From Linepithema humile (lineage: Eukaryota > Arthropoda > Insecta > Hymenoptera > Formicidae), in assembly GCF_040581485.1 (NCBI RefSeq), contig NC_090129.1:15945501-16009500 (forward strand): 64,000 bases of DNA, read 5' to 3'. The stretch's first letter is position 1. Every line of letters starts with the position of its first letter. Positions 1 to 9,092 of the stretch are shown here, one piece after another. The position numbers and the translations under genes are program-made. The notes beneath the pieces were generated by a model. That model did no database searches. It saw only the letters and a program-made list of their open reading frames with translations, and was not told the origin of the DNA.

Positions 1-45
1 ATCACATAATTCTTTCCATATTTACAGCTACTTCTATAACAACAA

Positions 46-1992
46 ATGGAGGCTGCTGTTGCGACATCATCAAATGATTTCATCAATTATTTGCAGTCAA
101 TGGGTATTGATGGAGCCACATTAAATATATTTCAAGGTTATATTAACTTTTTATTTTTCATATAATTGGAACATATCTCTCAATTACATATTTATATTTA
201 TTTATATAGAAGAAACTTTTTGGATCTACAAAGGTTTTATTAGTTGGAATTATGGTTAGTCTTCTGATAACAGATCTGGTGTTGCACACGTGACTAGATA
301 TTTTAATAAATCTTTATGCTTCTGAACATAAGTTAACAAAGAAAAAATAGCATTTGCAAATATCGAATTTACATTGCTTTTTTTCATTATTTTTTATATA
401 TTGAAACTTTTTTTTAAAGTATACAAAATTCACAATTTTATTATTTTATATAAGTATACATTACTTCATTAATTTTTTCACATAATATATTATATATTCC
501 GAACTCTTTTTATATTTTAACATTAAAGATGAATATAATATTATATATCATATATATAAGATATACAAAAATATAGTGCGAACTCCTTCCTATCGAAGAA
601 CTCAACGAAAAGGTTTCTTCTCAATAAAAACTAATACAAAAATGATATTATTGTAATTTTAACTACTTTTTTTATCTCTAAGATATCATGGCTGCAGTGC
701 AAACATCCTTCCGAGCAGAACAAAAATGCAATAATCTCTTACATGAAGGATACATTTCCAAATAGAAGACATTGGATCAGTACAGCAAATCCAAGCATCA
801 CAGAAATTTTTAAAAAATATCCACGATTGATGGATTACAATGGAGAAATGGTATAGCTCATTATGTTATTTAAAAACATTACGTTAACATTTAATGTAAT
901 AAAAATTAGTTTAATAAAAATTAATTTATTTTAGATTAATGTAGAGTTTCAACAAATGTTTACTGGATTAGAAGATAACTTTTTAACTCGATTTCCTGCG
1001 TACTATAGTCAGAGAATAATATCGTATGCTAAAATGCATCGACGTGATGTGTACGACCAAGTAACCTTTAAAATCGATGGTAAAATAGTAATACTTATTT
1101 TTGTACAAATATTTTTATTTCTTTACTAATATAAATTAACATTTTTCTTCTTATTTAGAACATATGAGAGCATTGATCATACTCGCAGAATTATTACCAG
1201 ATAGCAATGCCTTACAAAGAAAAAAAGGAAAACAAACTCGAAAGGGTAAAGGAAAAAAAAAGGTGAGAATAATAAAGTTAGAATTTATAATAAATAATTA
1301 TTTGAAATGATGTTTCAAATATGTGTGTATTCGAAACGAGTTTTGAATTCGTTTTAATGGCAATAGTTAATAATAATAGTTTATAATAGTTTATCTCATT
1401 GTCTCATAATTATCTTTAGCAATATGAAGATGAGGAAATACACGATAATAAGACTGATGAAGCACAAGCAGAAAACTTTTGTTCAGAGGTTGCCACTAAT
1501 GATAATGCTCGTTTCTTGCTTCAAATTATTCCAGTATGTTTTATAACGTGTAACTAAATGTGTATGCACAGTATTTACAATTTTATCATCGAAGTTATTC
1601 ATTCAATAATTCTGTTCTTATATTTATTATATATTTTATTATATCTACATAATTTTTTTCAGGAAGGAAGTGATGTACGTCAATTTGTAACGTCTTTTAT
1701 ATCTTCCGAAAATACGAATGTTCAGCCATTCATCGTGTGTGTGCGAGGCTCAAGAAAAAATAAATATTTTGTTCAAGGGGACGGATGGCTTATAGAAGTC
1801 CCGGATAAAGCCGATCCCATAGTATCGTTCGACTTATTATTTAAGCTATTTTATGTGCTTAACGTATCTTATCCTGTATCTTTAAACAATTTTTTTAACT
1901 TTATCGATTTTTATATATTTAAAATCGCCAAAAAAACGAGCAGTGTAGTAACATCATTGCATGTAAACATTACAAATTTTCAAATTGAATAA
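46..1992 (+). CDS. Spliced host-type gene, 3' exons clean, 5' exon doubtful
   Basis: The reading frame runs through five exons joined by GT/AG introns in matching phase: 683-850, 935-1079, 1159-1262, 1420-1533 and 1663-1992 (stop TAA). The product has a segment with FPNRRHWIS and IFKKYPRLMDY, then a basic Lys-rich stretch, then a C-terminal part with FDLLFKLFYVLNVSYPVSL. I recognise this only as a type of uncharacterised protein common in insects and fish. A possible first exon at 46-136 starts with ATG and looks like the start of a SAM-like helix bundle (FINYLQSMGIDG). The exon expected after the acceptor at 208-209 meets an in-frame TAG, so the 5' part is either decayed or spliced in another way. 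No function is assigned. The gene could be a pseudogene by its 5' end only. Confidence 0.55.
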
Positions 1993-2064
1993 TATGTTCA
2001 TATAATGCAATGACTACTTCATTATTTAACATTTTTTGTCATCTCATCTTTCCCGACCATATTC

Positions 2065-2070
2065 AATAAA
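2065..2070 (+). terminator. AATAAA polyadenylation signal of the spliced gene
   Basis: AATAAA lies 73 bases after the stop codon at 1990-1992, in a context with overlapping AATAAATAAAT. The position suits the 3' end of the gene upstream. In AT-rich DNA the motif also occurs by chance. Confidence 0.35.
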
Positions 2071-2384
2071 TAAATATTTTCTTCTTGATTGGTGATTTCG
2101 ATCAAATGAATATATCAATGTCAAATAATTTAATTTCATTGCTTTATTCATTGGATCGAAATTGTCAATAAAGAAAGAAATGTTTACCTTTATTTCGATT
2201 TCAATAGAAAATTCTCTTTTATTTCACTAGTTGAATCAGTGAATAAGCGAATAAGATATCCACTGATTTATGCAGTGACAAAGTAATGTCACTGATTCAA
2301 ACAGAGAGTATGTACTGATTCGCAGTGGTATACTTATAACTTCAACAAATAGTGACTATTCACTGCAAATTAGTGAGTTTTCAC
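2071..2384. other. Non-coding gap with many CACTGATT/AATCAGTG words
   Basis: No gene is visible. Between about 2220 and 2395 short words such as CACTGATT, its complement, and TTCACTG recur in both orientations, giving small imperfect palindromes. This looks like the decayed terminal part of an unidentified repeat. Confidence 0.3.
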
Positions 2385-2755
2385 TGTTTCAAATTAAGAG
2401 AGCAGGGAAGTGGAATATTATATGAGTAAATTACAACTCTATTAAGTTTTATTACGTTTATTGATACAATAACCGTCCCCGTTCTCGCACTCACGGACCG
2501 CCTCTACCTTCTTAAGCTCTCGAGTCCCGAGGTATTGCCGGCCCAGCAGGTAGCCTCAAAAATTGAGAGCACCCTTATTCTGCGTGACTGAGGTACACTC
2601 AGATAAGAAGAACCTAACGGAGTCCGCCGAGGCACGACATCCGTGTAGGAAGTAACGGTCGAGCATCGAGGTGCATCGCCATCTGCAACATACAAAACAA
2701 TAGATACATTAAAAATAAATTTGGTGGCAGCGGCATACTATCGCGAGACGTTACA
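2385..2755 (-). repeat. Probable LTR inserted at the end of the gag remnant
   Basis: On the minus strand this segment begins TGTAACG, where the gag frame is abruptly lost, and can be closed at GAAACA, giving TG...CA ends. It contains an AATAAAC signal and a GC-richer composition than the flanks. No clear target-site duplication is seen. The exact left edge is a guess. Confidence 0.35.
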
Positions 2756-3890
2756 GAGATTCGACGCCTTATTGATACCTGCACTCTTTGTTTTTACCTT
2801 TTTGTAAATTTTCAACTTTTCTTTGAACTCCTTCATATTCTCTGCTCCGTATAGAATGCTCTTATTCATTGACTGATCATCTATGCTATCGATGACGTAC
2901 TGAAATAATGCTTCCTCTTCTATTTTTCCTCTGGCTGCTATTTCCTTCATGACGAGAAAATATGCTCGTACTGACTCATCTTTTTTTATTTTTCTTTTAT
3001 CCATCTGTCTATGCAAATCTGCACTATTCACCGAGTCACTAAACTCGTCCTTGAGTGCCCTTTTCAGTTTCTTCCATGTATCTAAGCCTCGTTCTCCTTG
3101 AATAAATAGCTTAGCTAGTCCTCGTAGTGATTTTTTGGCAAATATCATCTTTTGCATATCTGTCCATCCGAAAAGTTCGGCTGCCTCTTCGAAATCCACA
3201 ATCCATCGAGCCACCGGATACTTCTCGTCCCCAGTGAAAGGTCGGATCGAGTCTTCTACGTCCCTAAATGTCATTGCAAATTTATTCTTCATCGTCGGAC
3301 CTTTATTCTTACCTGCTCGTTCATCATCTTCATCGTCGTCATTCCTCCTGCCTGTTTGTCTATCATCTTCATTGTTGTTATTCATCCTACCTGTTCGTCT
3401 ATCATCTTCATCGTTGTTATTCATCCTACCTGTTCGTCTATCATCTTCATCGTCGTTATTCACTTCATTTTCGTCTTCATTTTCGCGAACCTCTCCTACT
3501 TCTTCTTCCTCGCTGATATTGTCGTTATCGTCTTCTACAGCATCCTCTTCAGCATCTCTTCTATCTTCGTTTGCTTTGCTAAGCGAATCGAGGTCCATTA
3601 AATAGTCACAGATTCGCTGGCTTAACTCTTTTTTTGTTCCTGCGTAGTCAATTGCTAAGATGTTACAGATCGCTACTAGATCACCCCATCCAAGGTATAT
3701 ATCCGCGTACGTTAGCTTACTTTTGTGCTCTTCCGATCCACTAGCAAACGCGAAGCCGTTGAATTCGCGTAGCCGTTTCCTATTGCCACGATCCCCTTCT
3801 TGTTCAAACACTAACTTATGTAGCGCTCCTACGGCCTTCTTAGAACCTGTCTTAAGGTTATTGGCTATAACTTTTATTTGTCAAGCCTTT
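2756..3890 (-). pseudogene. gag: Ty3/gypsy-type Gag remnant with SAP-like N-terminus
   Basis: The long open frame (2738-3811, last residues from the adjoining LTR) encodes, in order, a segment GWGDLVAICNILAIDYAGTK that resembles a SAP/SAF DNA-binding helix-turn-helix, an acidic region with a tandem NNNDEDDRRTGRM repeat (three to four units), and a capsid-like region with ARWIVDFEEAAELFGW and TWKKLKRALKDEF. This order is typical of retrotransposon Gag proteins of insects. The start is damaged: a candidate ATG near 3890 opens a frame that soon meets TAA and TAG, and the long frame begins without ATG. The zinc knuckle and all of pol are missing, cut off by the LTR at 2755. It lies just downstream, on the minus strand, of the LTR and primer-binding site at 4055-4233, so it is the 5' part of that element. 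Confidence 0.72.
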
Positions 3891-4054
3891 CCATCGTCTT
3901 AATCGTCTTTACCTTAAACAGAAAAAGAAAAGCTTTCACTCTCGTCAGTCGTTTCGCCAATCTAACCTTAAAATCTGTCAGAAGTTCTTGTCGTCGTGGC
4001 ACTGCTACAGTCGGCTCTTTCACTTCGGCCAAATCCCGGCTGAGCCCCCAATAT

Positions 4055-4233
4055 TGTAGGATCCGTTTAAATGAAAGAGTATTTATTGGATATAAAGAAA
4101 ATACAAAAATGTAATTAATGAAAAGTAACTCGTGTCTGTCATTATTCTTGAAGACTTAAAGAAGAACTCTCGACTCACTCCCTCTCTGGTTGCCGGTGCA
4201 GATAGCAACTCTGCCATCTACCTCCTTACCACA
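4055..4233 (-). repeat. LTR of the gypsy element, with primer-binding site beside it
   Basis: Read on the minus strand the segment starts TGTGGTAAGG and ends GGATCCTACA, the usual TG...CA form. Directly after it on that strand comes ATATTGGGGGCTCAGCCGGG, which has the look of a gypsy primer-binding site and leader, followed by gag. The other side abuts virus-like DNA at 4234, so this insertion truncates a viral gene. The second LTR of the element is not seen. Confidence 0.65.
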
Positions 4234-4448
4234 ATATCATTGTCTCTTTTAATAAATTCTATATCTAAATGTCTTAAGTTTTTACTAACGATAAACCATG
4301 AACCATATTTACAGTTGATTGTAGTTAATCCAGCCTCTTCAGCTTTTTTAAATATTAGGTTATTAACTTTCTGTCTACTTAATATGTGTGACAATAGTAA
4401 ATTAAAGATTATTATGAAAAAAAATACTGTAAAGTATAAACAAAGCAT
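4234..4448 (-). pseudogene. Viral membrane protein, 3' end cut off by gypsy LTR
   Basis: The frame starts with ATG at 4448 and encodes about 71 virus-derived residues. The first 23 residues are strongly hydrophobic (LYFTVFFFIIIFNLLLSHIL) and look like a signal anchor or transmembrane helix; a polar region with one cysteine follows. At 4233 the reading frame enters the LTR, so the natural C-terminus is lost. It is divergent from the gene starting at 4473, leaving only 24 bases for both promoters. I do not recognise the family. Confidence 0.5.
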
Positions 4449-4472
4449 TTATATGTTCAAATATTAATAAAT

Positions 4473-5515
4473 ATGGAATCCGCGTGTTTACCGATATTTA
4501 ATGAGATTAAAGAACAAAAATCTAATGGCTTAATGTCGTTTGTTGATGTACTTAAAATCCAATGTGATAAACTTGTTAATAGAATGTTTGTAACAACTTA
4601 CAACAATAATATATCTATACCATCATTAAATCAAAATTTTATCTTTCATGATCATAATTTAAATATATCTCCTTTTGATATAATTAAAGAACTTTCTAAT
4701 ATTTCGATATTGTATTTATATTCTAATTATATGATTAATATTTTAGAGAGAAAAATAGGATATGGTATTTATTATAGTATAAAACTACAAAATAGAGCTT
4801 ATTTTGAAAATATTGAGTTATAAAACCTTTTATTGTATCTAATGATAATAAGATAAAGCAAGTAAAACTGAAAGATAGACACGAGTATCATTATTTAATT
4901 AAATTACCGGCAGTTGAGGAAGAGAATATTATAATAAAGTCTGATGGAATATTATTAAGTAGCAATATATCATTTGATAATATTATAGCTAAGAATTTAT
5001 CAGATACATTTGAAATAGATGAGAATGAGATTATAAAAGAATATAATAATTATAAATTATTAAGAAGAGAAACTACAGAATCAAAACCATTTTATGTTTA
5101 TGGGTGTGAAAATACAATAACTTTTAATATTTTTCATTATTTTGACATTAGTATATCTCAATATACTGATTTTATAGTAAAAATAATTGATATTATTTTC
5201 AATATTATAGAGGAAAGTATTTTAAATTTCGATCATACATTATATATTTATGATGGAAGTAACATTAGAGAGAAATTTCATAGAAATTCTAAAAAAAGCT
5301 ACGATGAAATATATATAAGTGATAGTACTTTATCTCAAGTATGTTCATGTATATTTTTATCAAATGGACTGATAGACGGAGAGAATTACTTTATAAAAGA
5401 CAAGGATAAGGAATTAGATATAAACTTATTATTAGGATTACTTAAGAAAAATAAAAGTATATTGATAGAAAATGTTAAAAAATATTTTAAAAAAGTTTCT
5501 ATATTATACGATTAA
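4473..5515 (+). pseudogene. Unrecognised viral gene with one frameshift
   Basis: The first 116 codons run from ATG 4473 to TAA 4821. The following 231 codons are open in another frame from about 4817 to TAA 5513-5515 but have no ATG of their own, and composition and codon use continue unchanged across the point. The simplest reading is one gene of about 345 residues broken by a one-base change between about 4811 and 4823. The product is Asn/Ile/Lys/Asp-rich with no motif I recognise. Its end is four bases from the stop of the convergent gene at 5520. Confidence 0.6.
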
Positions 5516-5519
5516 GAAA

Positions 5520-5915
5520 TTAGGATTTTATATAAACATATCCTTTGTGAATTCTCATATCGTTTCCTAGCTCGTCTTTCAGTATAATTTTTAGCTCTTT
5601 ATTTTTTATTTTATTAAGATGTTTATTTATTTCCATGTCTATATATTCGTTATTAAAGAGAAATTCTAAGACATCATATTCAGTTTCATCTATTACGATA
5701 GATAACACTACAAATCCGTTGTATTTTATATTTGTTTTTATTTTGTGTAATATTATATTATCACAGTGTTTAAATTTAAAAGTTTTATTTATAGAAAATG
5801 AAAATATATCTCTACTATTAAATGCTTGAATATTTTCACATATTATATTAAGTTTCCTATCTGTTTCGGATAACCATTTTCCCAAGTTGTTAAAACCAAA
5901 AACGTTTTCGTTCAT
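5520..5915 (-). CDS. Unrecognised viral protein, 131 residues
   Basis: An intact frame with ATG at 5915. The start lies in TATAAATG, which resembles the TAAATG late start element of poxviruses. The protein is soluble-looking, with alternating hydrophobic and Lys/Asp/Asn residues and no membrane segment. The neighbouring gene at 5921 starts five bases away on the other strand, so the two share one small divergent promoter. No family is recognised. Confidence 0.6.
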   Translation of the reverse strand: MNENVFGFNNLGKWLSETDRKLNIICENIQAFNSRDIFSFSINKTFKFKHCDNIILHKIKTNIKYNGFVVLSIVIDETEYDVLEFLFNNEYIDMEINKHLNKIKNKELKIILKDELGNDMRIHKGYVYIKS

Positions 5916-5920
5916 TTATA

Positions 5921-6358
5921 ATGGATAATATTAATATAATTAATTTTATAGAAAGATCTATAACATATTCAAACTTTTTGAATTTTGATGTAGATAGTAT
6001 ATGTATTGATGAGAAATATAAAAACAAAATAAAAAATGTTATTAAAAGTTTAAAAAGTCCTGAAATAATTTATTATGATTATAATAATGAAGAATCGTTG
6101 AATTATAAAGAATCGTGTGCTTATTTCTACAATTTTCACGAAATTGATACTAATATAATATATAAAATTATACAGAAATCAGATTATATATTATGCATAA
6201 CTGATAATATAAAAAAAACAAGAGAATTTATTGAAGATATTAATAAAAAATGTATAATAGAATTATTTAGGGAAAAAGATAACAGTCTTCTTGGTCTAAT
6301 AGTAACTATGAAATATATATATTCTGTAGATATAAAATATATATTTGTACATTTTTAG
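5921..6358 (+). CDS. Unrecognised viral protein, 145 residues
   Basis: An intact frame from ATG 5921 to TAG 6356-6358. The product is AT-codon rich, probably globular, with a hydrophobic end (LLGLIVTMKYIYSVDIKYIF). It is divergent from the gene at 5915 and convergent with the ribonucleotide reductase gene, whose stop lies five bases on. This packing supports a real gene. No family is recognised. Confidence 0.58.
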   Translation: MDNINIINFIERSITYSNFLNFDVDSICIDEKYKNKIKNVIKSLKSPEIIYYDYNNEESLNYKESCAYFYNFHEIDTNIIYKIIQKSDYILCITDNIKKTREFIEDINKKCIIELFREKDNSLLGLIVTMKYIYSVDIKYIFVHF

Positions 6359-6363
6359 GTGTT

Positions 6364-7296
6364 TTATATATTATCGAAGTTTAGTACTTTTTTATTAACC
6401 TTTAAATATTCTGTGGTTTTTCTTTCAAAAAAGTTAGTTTTTCTATTTAATATGATATTTTCCATAAAATCAAATGGGGATTTAACATTATAAAATTTTT
6501 CATATCCAAGTAACTCTATAACATTATCTGCTGTAAATTTTATATATTGAATCATTTGTTCTTTATTCAAGCCTATTATTTCAACATTTAAAGATTTATT
6601 ATAAAATTCTGTTTCGATGTTCACAGCTTCTTCAATAATACTATATACCTTATTCTTGGATATTTTATCACAATCATCAAGCTTATTTCTATACATATAA
6701 CATGCGAATTCACAATGTAATTGTTCGTCCCTAGCTATGAGTTCATTTGCTTGTGCGAGTCCATTCATTTTTCCAAGATGTTTCATATAAAATATAATAG
6801 CAAAAGAGCCAGTAAAAAATACTCCCTCTATTATTGAAAAAGCGACTAGTCTGGCTCCGAATGAATCGTTCGAGTTCATCCATTTTTCTATCCATGCTAT
6901 TTTATTATCTATTACAGGATCAAGACAAATTCTATTATTCAATTTTACAATTTCGTCCTTATCATTAATGTATATATTTACAAATTTATCATATACAATC
7001 TCATGTATATTTTCTATAACTGTCTGTATATTATAAAAGTACTTAGCCCCTTTTATAGATAGAATGTCGTTGGAAAATCTTGTCTGTATGTTCTCACATA
7101 TAAGTCCATCGCTGTGAAGGAAGAACGCTAGTATATATTTTAAAACATTTCTCTGATCATTATTTAAGCTATTCCAGTCGTTAATATCTTTAGTAAAGTC
7201 TATCTCATTTTCAGTCCAGAAGAAATTTCTTTGTTTTATATAAAATTCGTGTAAGTCTTTGTCATATCGGCAGCTAAATGAGTACGATTTACTCAT
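6364..7296 (-). CDS. Ribonucleotide reductase small subunit (class Ia R2)
   Basis: The 310-residue product matches the R2 subunit, which holds the di-iron centre and tyrosyl radical that drive reduction of ribonucleotides to deoxyribonucleotides, with the large subunit R1. Seen in the sequence: Asp63 in FFLHSDG, Glu95 and His98 in VIENIH, the radical-type Tyr102, Glu157 in SIIEGVFF, and Glu191 and His194 in ARDEQLHCEF. All six expected iron ligands and the tyrosine are there, and the length is close to viral R2 proteins. The C-terminus LNFDNI is only loosely like the usual peptide that binds R1. The start ATG 7296 follows AATATA. No R1 gene is present in the window. Large DNA viruses often carry R2. 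The frame has no damage, in contrast to several neighbours. Confidence 0.93.
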   Translation of the reverse strand: MSKSYSFSCRYDKDLHEFYIKQRNFFWTENEIDFTKDINDWNSLNNDQRNVLKYILAFFLHSDGLICENIQTRFSNDILSIKGAKYFYNIQTVIENIHEIVYDKFVNIYINDKDEIVKLNNRICLDPVIDNKIAWIEKWMNSNDSFGARLVAFSIIEGVFFTGSFAIIFYMKHLGKMNGLAQANELIARDEQLHCEFACYMYRNKLDDCDKISKNKVYSIIEEAVNIETEFYNKSLNVEIIGLNKEQMIQYIKFTADNVIELLGYEKFYNVKSPFDFMENIILNRKTNFFERKTTEYLKVNKKVLNFDNI

Positions 7297-7340
7297 TATA
7301 TTGGAATTCTTATAAGTATTTGTATAACTTAATTAAATTT

Positions 7341-7607
7341 TCACTTTTTTGTACATTTTTTCTTAGGTGCGTTTTTCTTAATATTTATTTTTTCTGTAAC
7401 ATTTTTTTTAATATTTATTTTTTCGTTTAGTTTATTATTATATTTATTACTATCATCTTTGTGTATATTTAAATTACTGAATGTGACTAGTATATCATTG
7501 TCGGAATTGTAGTCGTCGTCTGTAAATGTATTACTGTAACAATCATCTACATATGTTAAATTTATTTGGTATATATCAGACTTTTTTATTTGCCTAGAAG
7601 ACGACAT
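7341..7607 (-). CDS. Small charged viral protein with basic repeat tail
   Basis: I choose the ATG at 7607, giving 88 residues, because the longer open frame upstream is hydrophobic, starts without good context and overlaps the next gene. The protein has an acidic middle (TDDDYNSDND) and a basic tail built from EKINIKKN-type repeats ending KKKCTKK. Such tails bind nucleic acid or other proteins in many virion and nuclear proteins, but no function can be assigned. It is upstream of the R2 gene on the same strand. Confidence 0.45.
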   Translation of the reverse strand: MSSSRQIKKSDIYQINLTYVDDCYSNTFTDDDYNSDNDILVTFSNLNIHKDDSNKYNNKLNEKINIKKNVTEKINIKKNAPKKKCTKK

Positions 7608-7688
7608 TGTTAATATTATTATATTAACATAATATAATAGAATTTCATTTTTAACTTGGGTTTTTTGAAATATTACATTATTAAATAA

Positions 7689-7922
7689 ATGATAATAAGA
7701 ATGATAGATCAAAATTCTCAATTCATGCTTACCAATTGGTTTTATTACATTGATAATAATAAAAATAAAGATATTATTATGAAAATAATAAATAGAACTG
7801 GTTATTTTACAATTACAACAAATATATTTAATACTTACATAGACGAAGATATATTAAATTCCAAAATACTTCCTCTTAATACTTGCAATGACAAAGTTAA
7901 CGAGTCTGTAACTTATTTTTAG
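7689..7922 (+). CDS. Unrecognised small viral protein, 77 residues
   Basis: An intact frame starting in TAAATAAATG and ending eight bases before the EF-hand gene on the same strand. A second ATG four codons on is equally possible. The product is Asn/Ile/Thr-rich without a motif I know. Short length makes it uncertain, but the tight spacing fits the rest of the block. Confidence 0.45.
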   Translation: MIIRMIDQNSQFMLTNWFYYIDNNKNKDIIMKIINRTGYFTITTNIFNTYIDEDILNSKILPLNTCNDKVNESVTYF

Positions 7923-7930
7923 TAGTATAA

Positions 7931-8371
7931 ATGTCTTCTGATATTAAAAGAGTATTATTCGATTATATTTCTTCAGATAACGAGTATATTACAAAAAAAG
8001 ATCTAAAGAAATTCTATAAGATATTTGAAAATGTAAAATTAAAAGATAAACAATTAGAAGATATAATTGTAAAATATGACATTAATAAAGATAATAAAAT
8101 AAGTTTCGATGAATTTAAAAATGGAATTAAAGAATTTGATACATCTAAAAGCTCTCAAGAATTATTTTACGATAATGTGTCTAATAAAGAAAAGGATGAT
8201 TTAGATTATGATAAGATAAAGACGATTTATAAAACGTATCATCCACATAATGATTTAGTATCTATAGATAAAGAATTATCGATATTAAAATGTTTATTTG
8301 ATAGTAATAATGATGATAAAGTATCAAAGAGTGAATTTATTAATGTTTTATCTGAAATATTAAAAAAGTAA
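7931..8371 (+). CDS. EF-hand calcium-binding protein
   Basis: The 146-residue product has two canonical 12-residue EF-hand loops: Asp50 to Glu61 (DINKDNKISFDE) and Asp124 to Glu135 (DSNNDDKVSKSE), each with acidic or polar ligands at positions 1, 3, 5, 9 and 12. The N-terminal region around 11-30 and the region 85-110 look like degenerate EF-hands, so the layout is that of a calmodulin or troponin C relative of about usual length. The gene is intronless and uses the same AT-rich codons as its neighbours, so it belongs to the viral block and not to the host. The start is in TATAAATG. A calcium sensor suggests interference with host signalling, but this is inference. Confidence 0.8.
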   Translation: MSSDIKRVLFDYISSDNEYITKKDLKKFYKIFENVKLKDKQLEDIIVKYDINKDNKISFDEFKNGIKEFDTSKSSQELFYDNVSNKEKDDLDYDKIKTIYKTYHPHNDLVSIDKELSILKCLFDSNNDDKVSKSEFINVLSEILKK

Positions 8372-8374
8372 TTA

Positions 8375-8939
8375 CTATTTTTTTTCTGAAAAAATTTCAG
8401 ATAATATTGTAAAATTGTCCTTTTGACTTTGTTTTTTATTACACTCATTGAAAATATATTCGTGAATTGTATTGAATTTAACTCTTTTAACTGTATTAAC
8501 TATAAAAAAAAAAATCGATATTTATCAATTCGTATATACCATCAGTTATCATAATACAATAAAATTTTCTAGATATATCGAGTGTTTTGATATCTGGTAT
8601 TGGAGTTAGTGGATCTGTATATCTTGAATATGAAATATTTTTGCAATTGTAATCACCCAATGTTCTTGAAATCAAAAAAGTACTTAATATGTTTTTGATT
8701 TCGCTTATCATACTTGGATGTACGAATATTTTATTTCCTAATGGTATTTTCCCAGAATGGCCATTACATCCAGTATTTTTTGTAAGTTGACATGTATCAC
8801 ATTCTACATTATTAACTTTTCCCAATCTTTTATCCTTGATAGTACCTATTTCAGATGATTGTTTATTTTTATTGATTTCTATGTCTGTAGATTCTACCAA
8901 TTCGTTAGTTAATATACTGAATTTTAATTGAATATCCAT
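8375..8939 (-). pseudogene. Rpb1 N-terminus fused to PP2C-like C-terminus, with frameshift
   Basis: The frame begins at ATG 8939. Residues 1 to about 88 match the start of the largest subunit of multisubunit RNA polymerase: KDKRLGKV followed by the clamp zinc site Cys47, Cys50, Cys58 and His61 (ECDTC ... CNGHSG). From about residue 90 the similarity changes to the C-terminal half of a PP2C phosphatase: SRTLGD (91-96), TPIPDI, and ITDGIYELI with metal-site Asp133. The frame is then lost at an A11 run (8504-8514); in the next frame down to TAG 8375-8377 the PP2C features continue, including a KDNFT motif like the final metal-binding Asp-Asn. So two genes were joined, probably by a deletion that removed most of Rpb1 and the start of PP2C, and a homopolymer slip followed. 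Neither activity can remain. Confidence 0.7.
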
Positions 8940-9092
8940 ATTTTAAAAGTTGATATTTATTTTAGTATATATTTTCAATATTCTTATTTAATTCTTTTTA
9001 AAATTAACAATAGGAAGTTAAAAGTAACCATATTTAATAATTAACAGTATGAAGAGAAAATATAAGTTAGAAAAAGTTAATATAAAAAGTTA
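8940..9092. other. AT-rich spacer between viral genes
   Basis: Only a 28-codon frame (from 9049) is seen here, too short to support. The spacer is likely the promoter region of the Rpb1-PP2C remnant. Confidence 0.3.

Noticed and set aside
3135..3605. Plus-strand open frames over the gag acidic region
   Set aside because: They are shadows of the repetitive GAT/GAA codons of gag on the other strand.
8239..8448. Minus-strand 69-residue frame overlapping the EF-hand gene
   Set aside because: It is antisense to the EF-hand gene; the part beyond 8375 is better explained in another frame as the end of the PP2C-like remnant.
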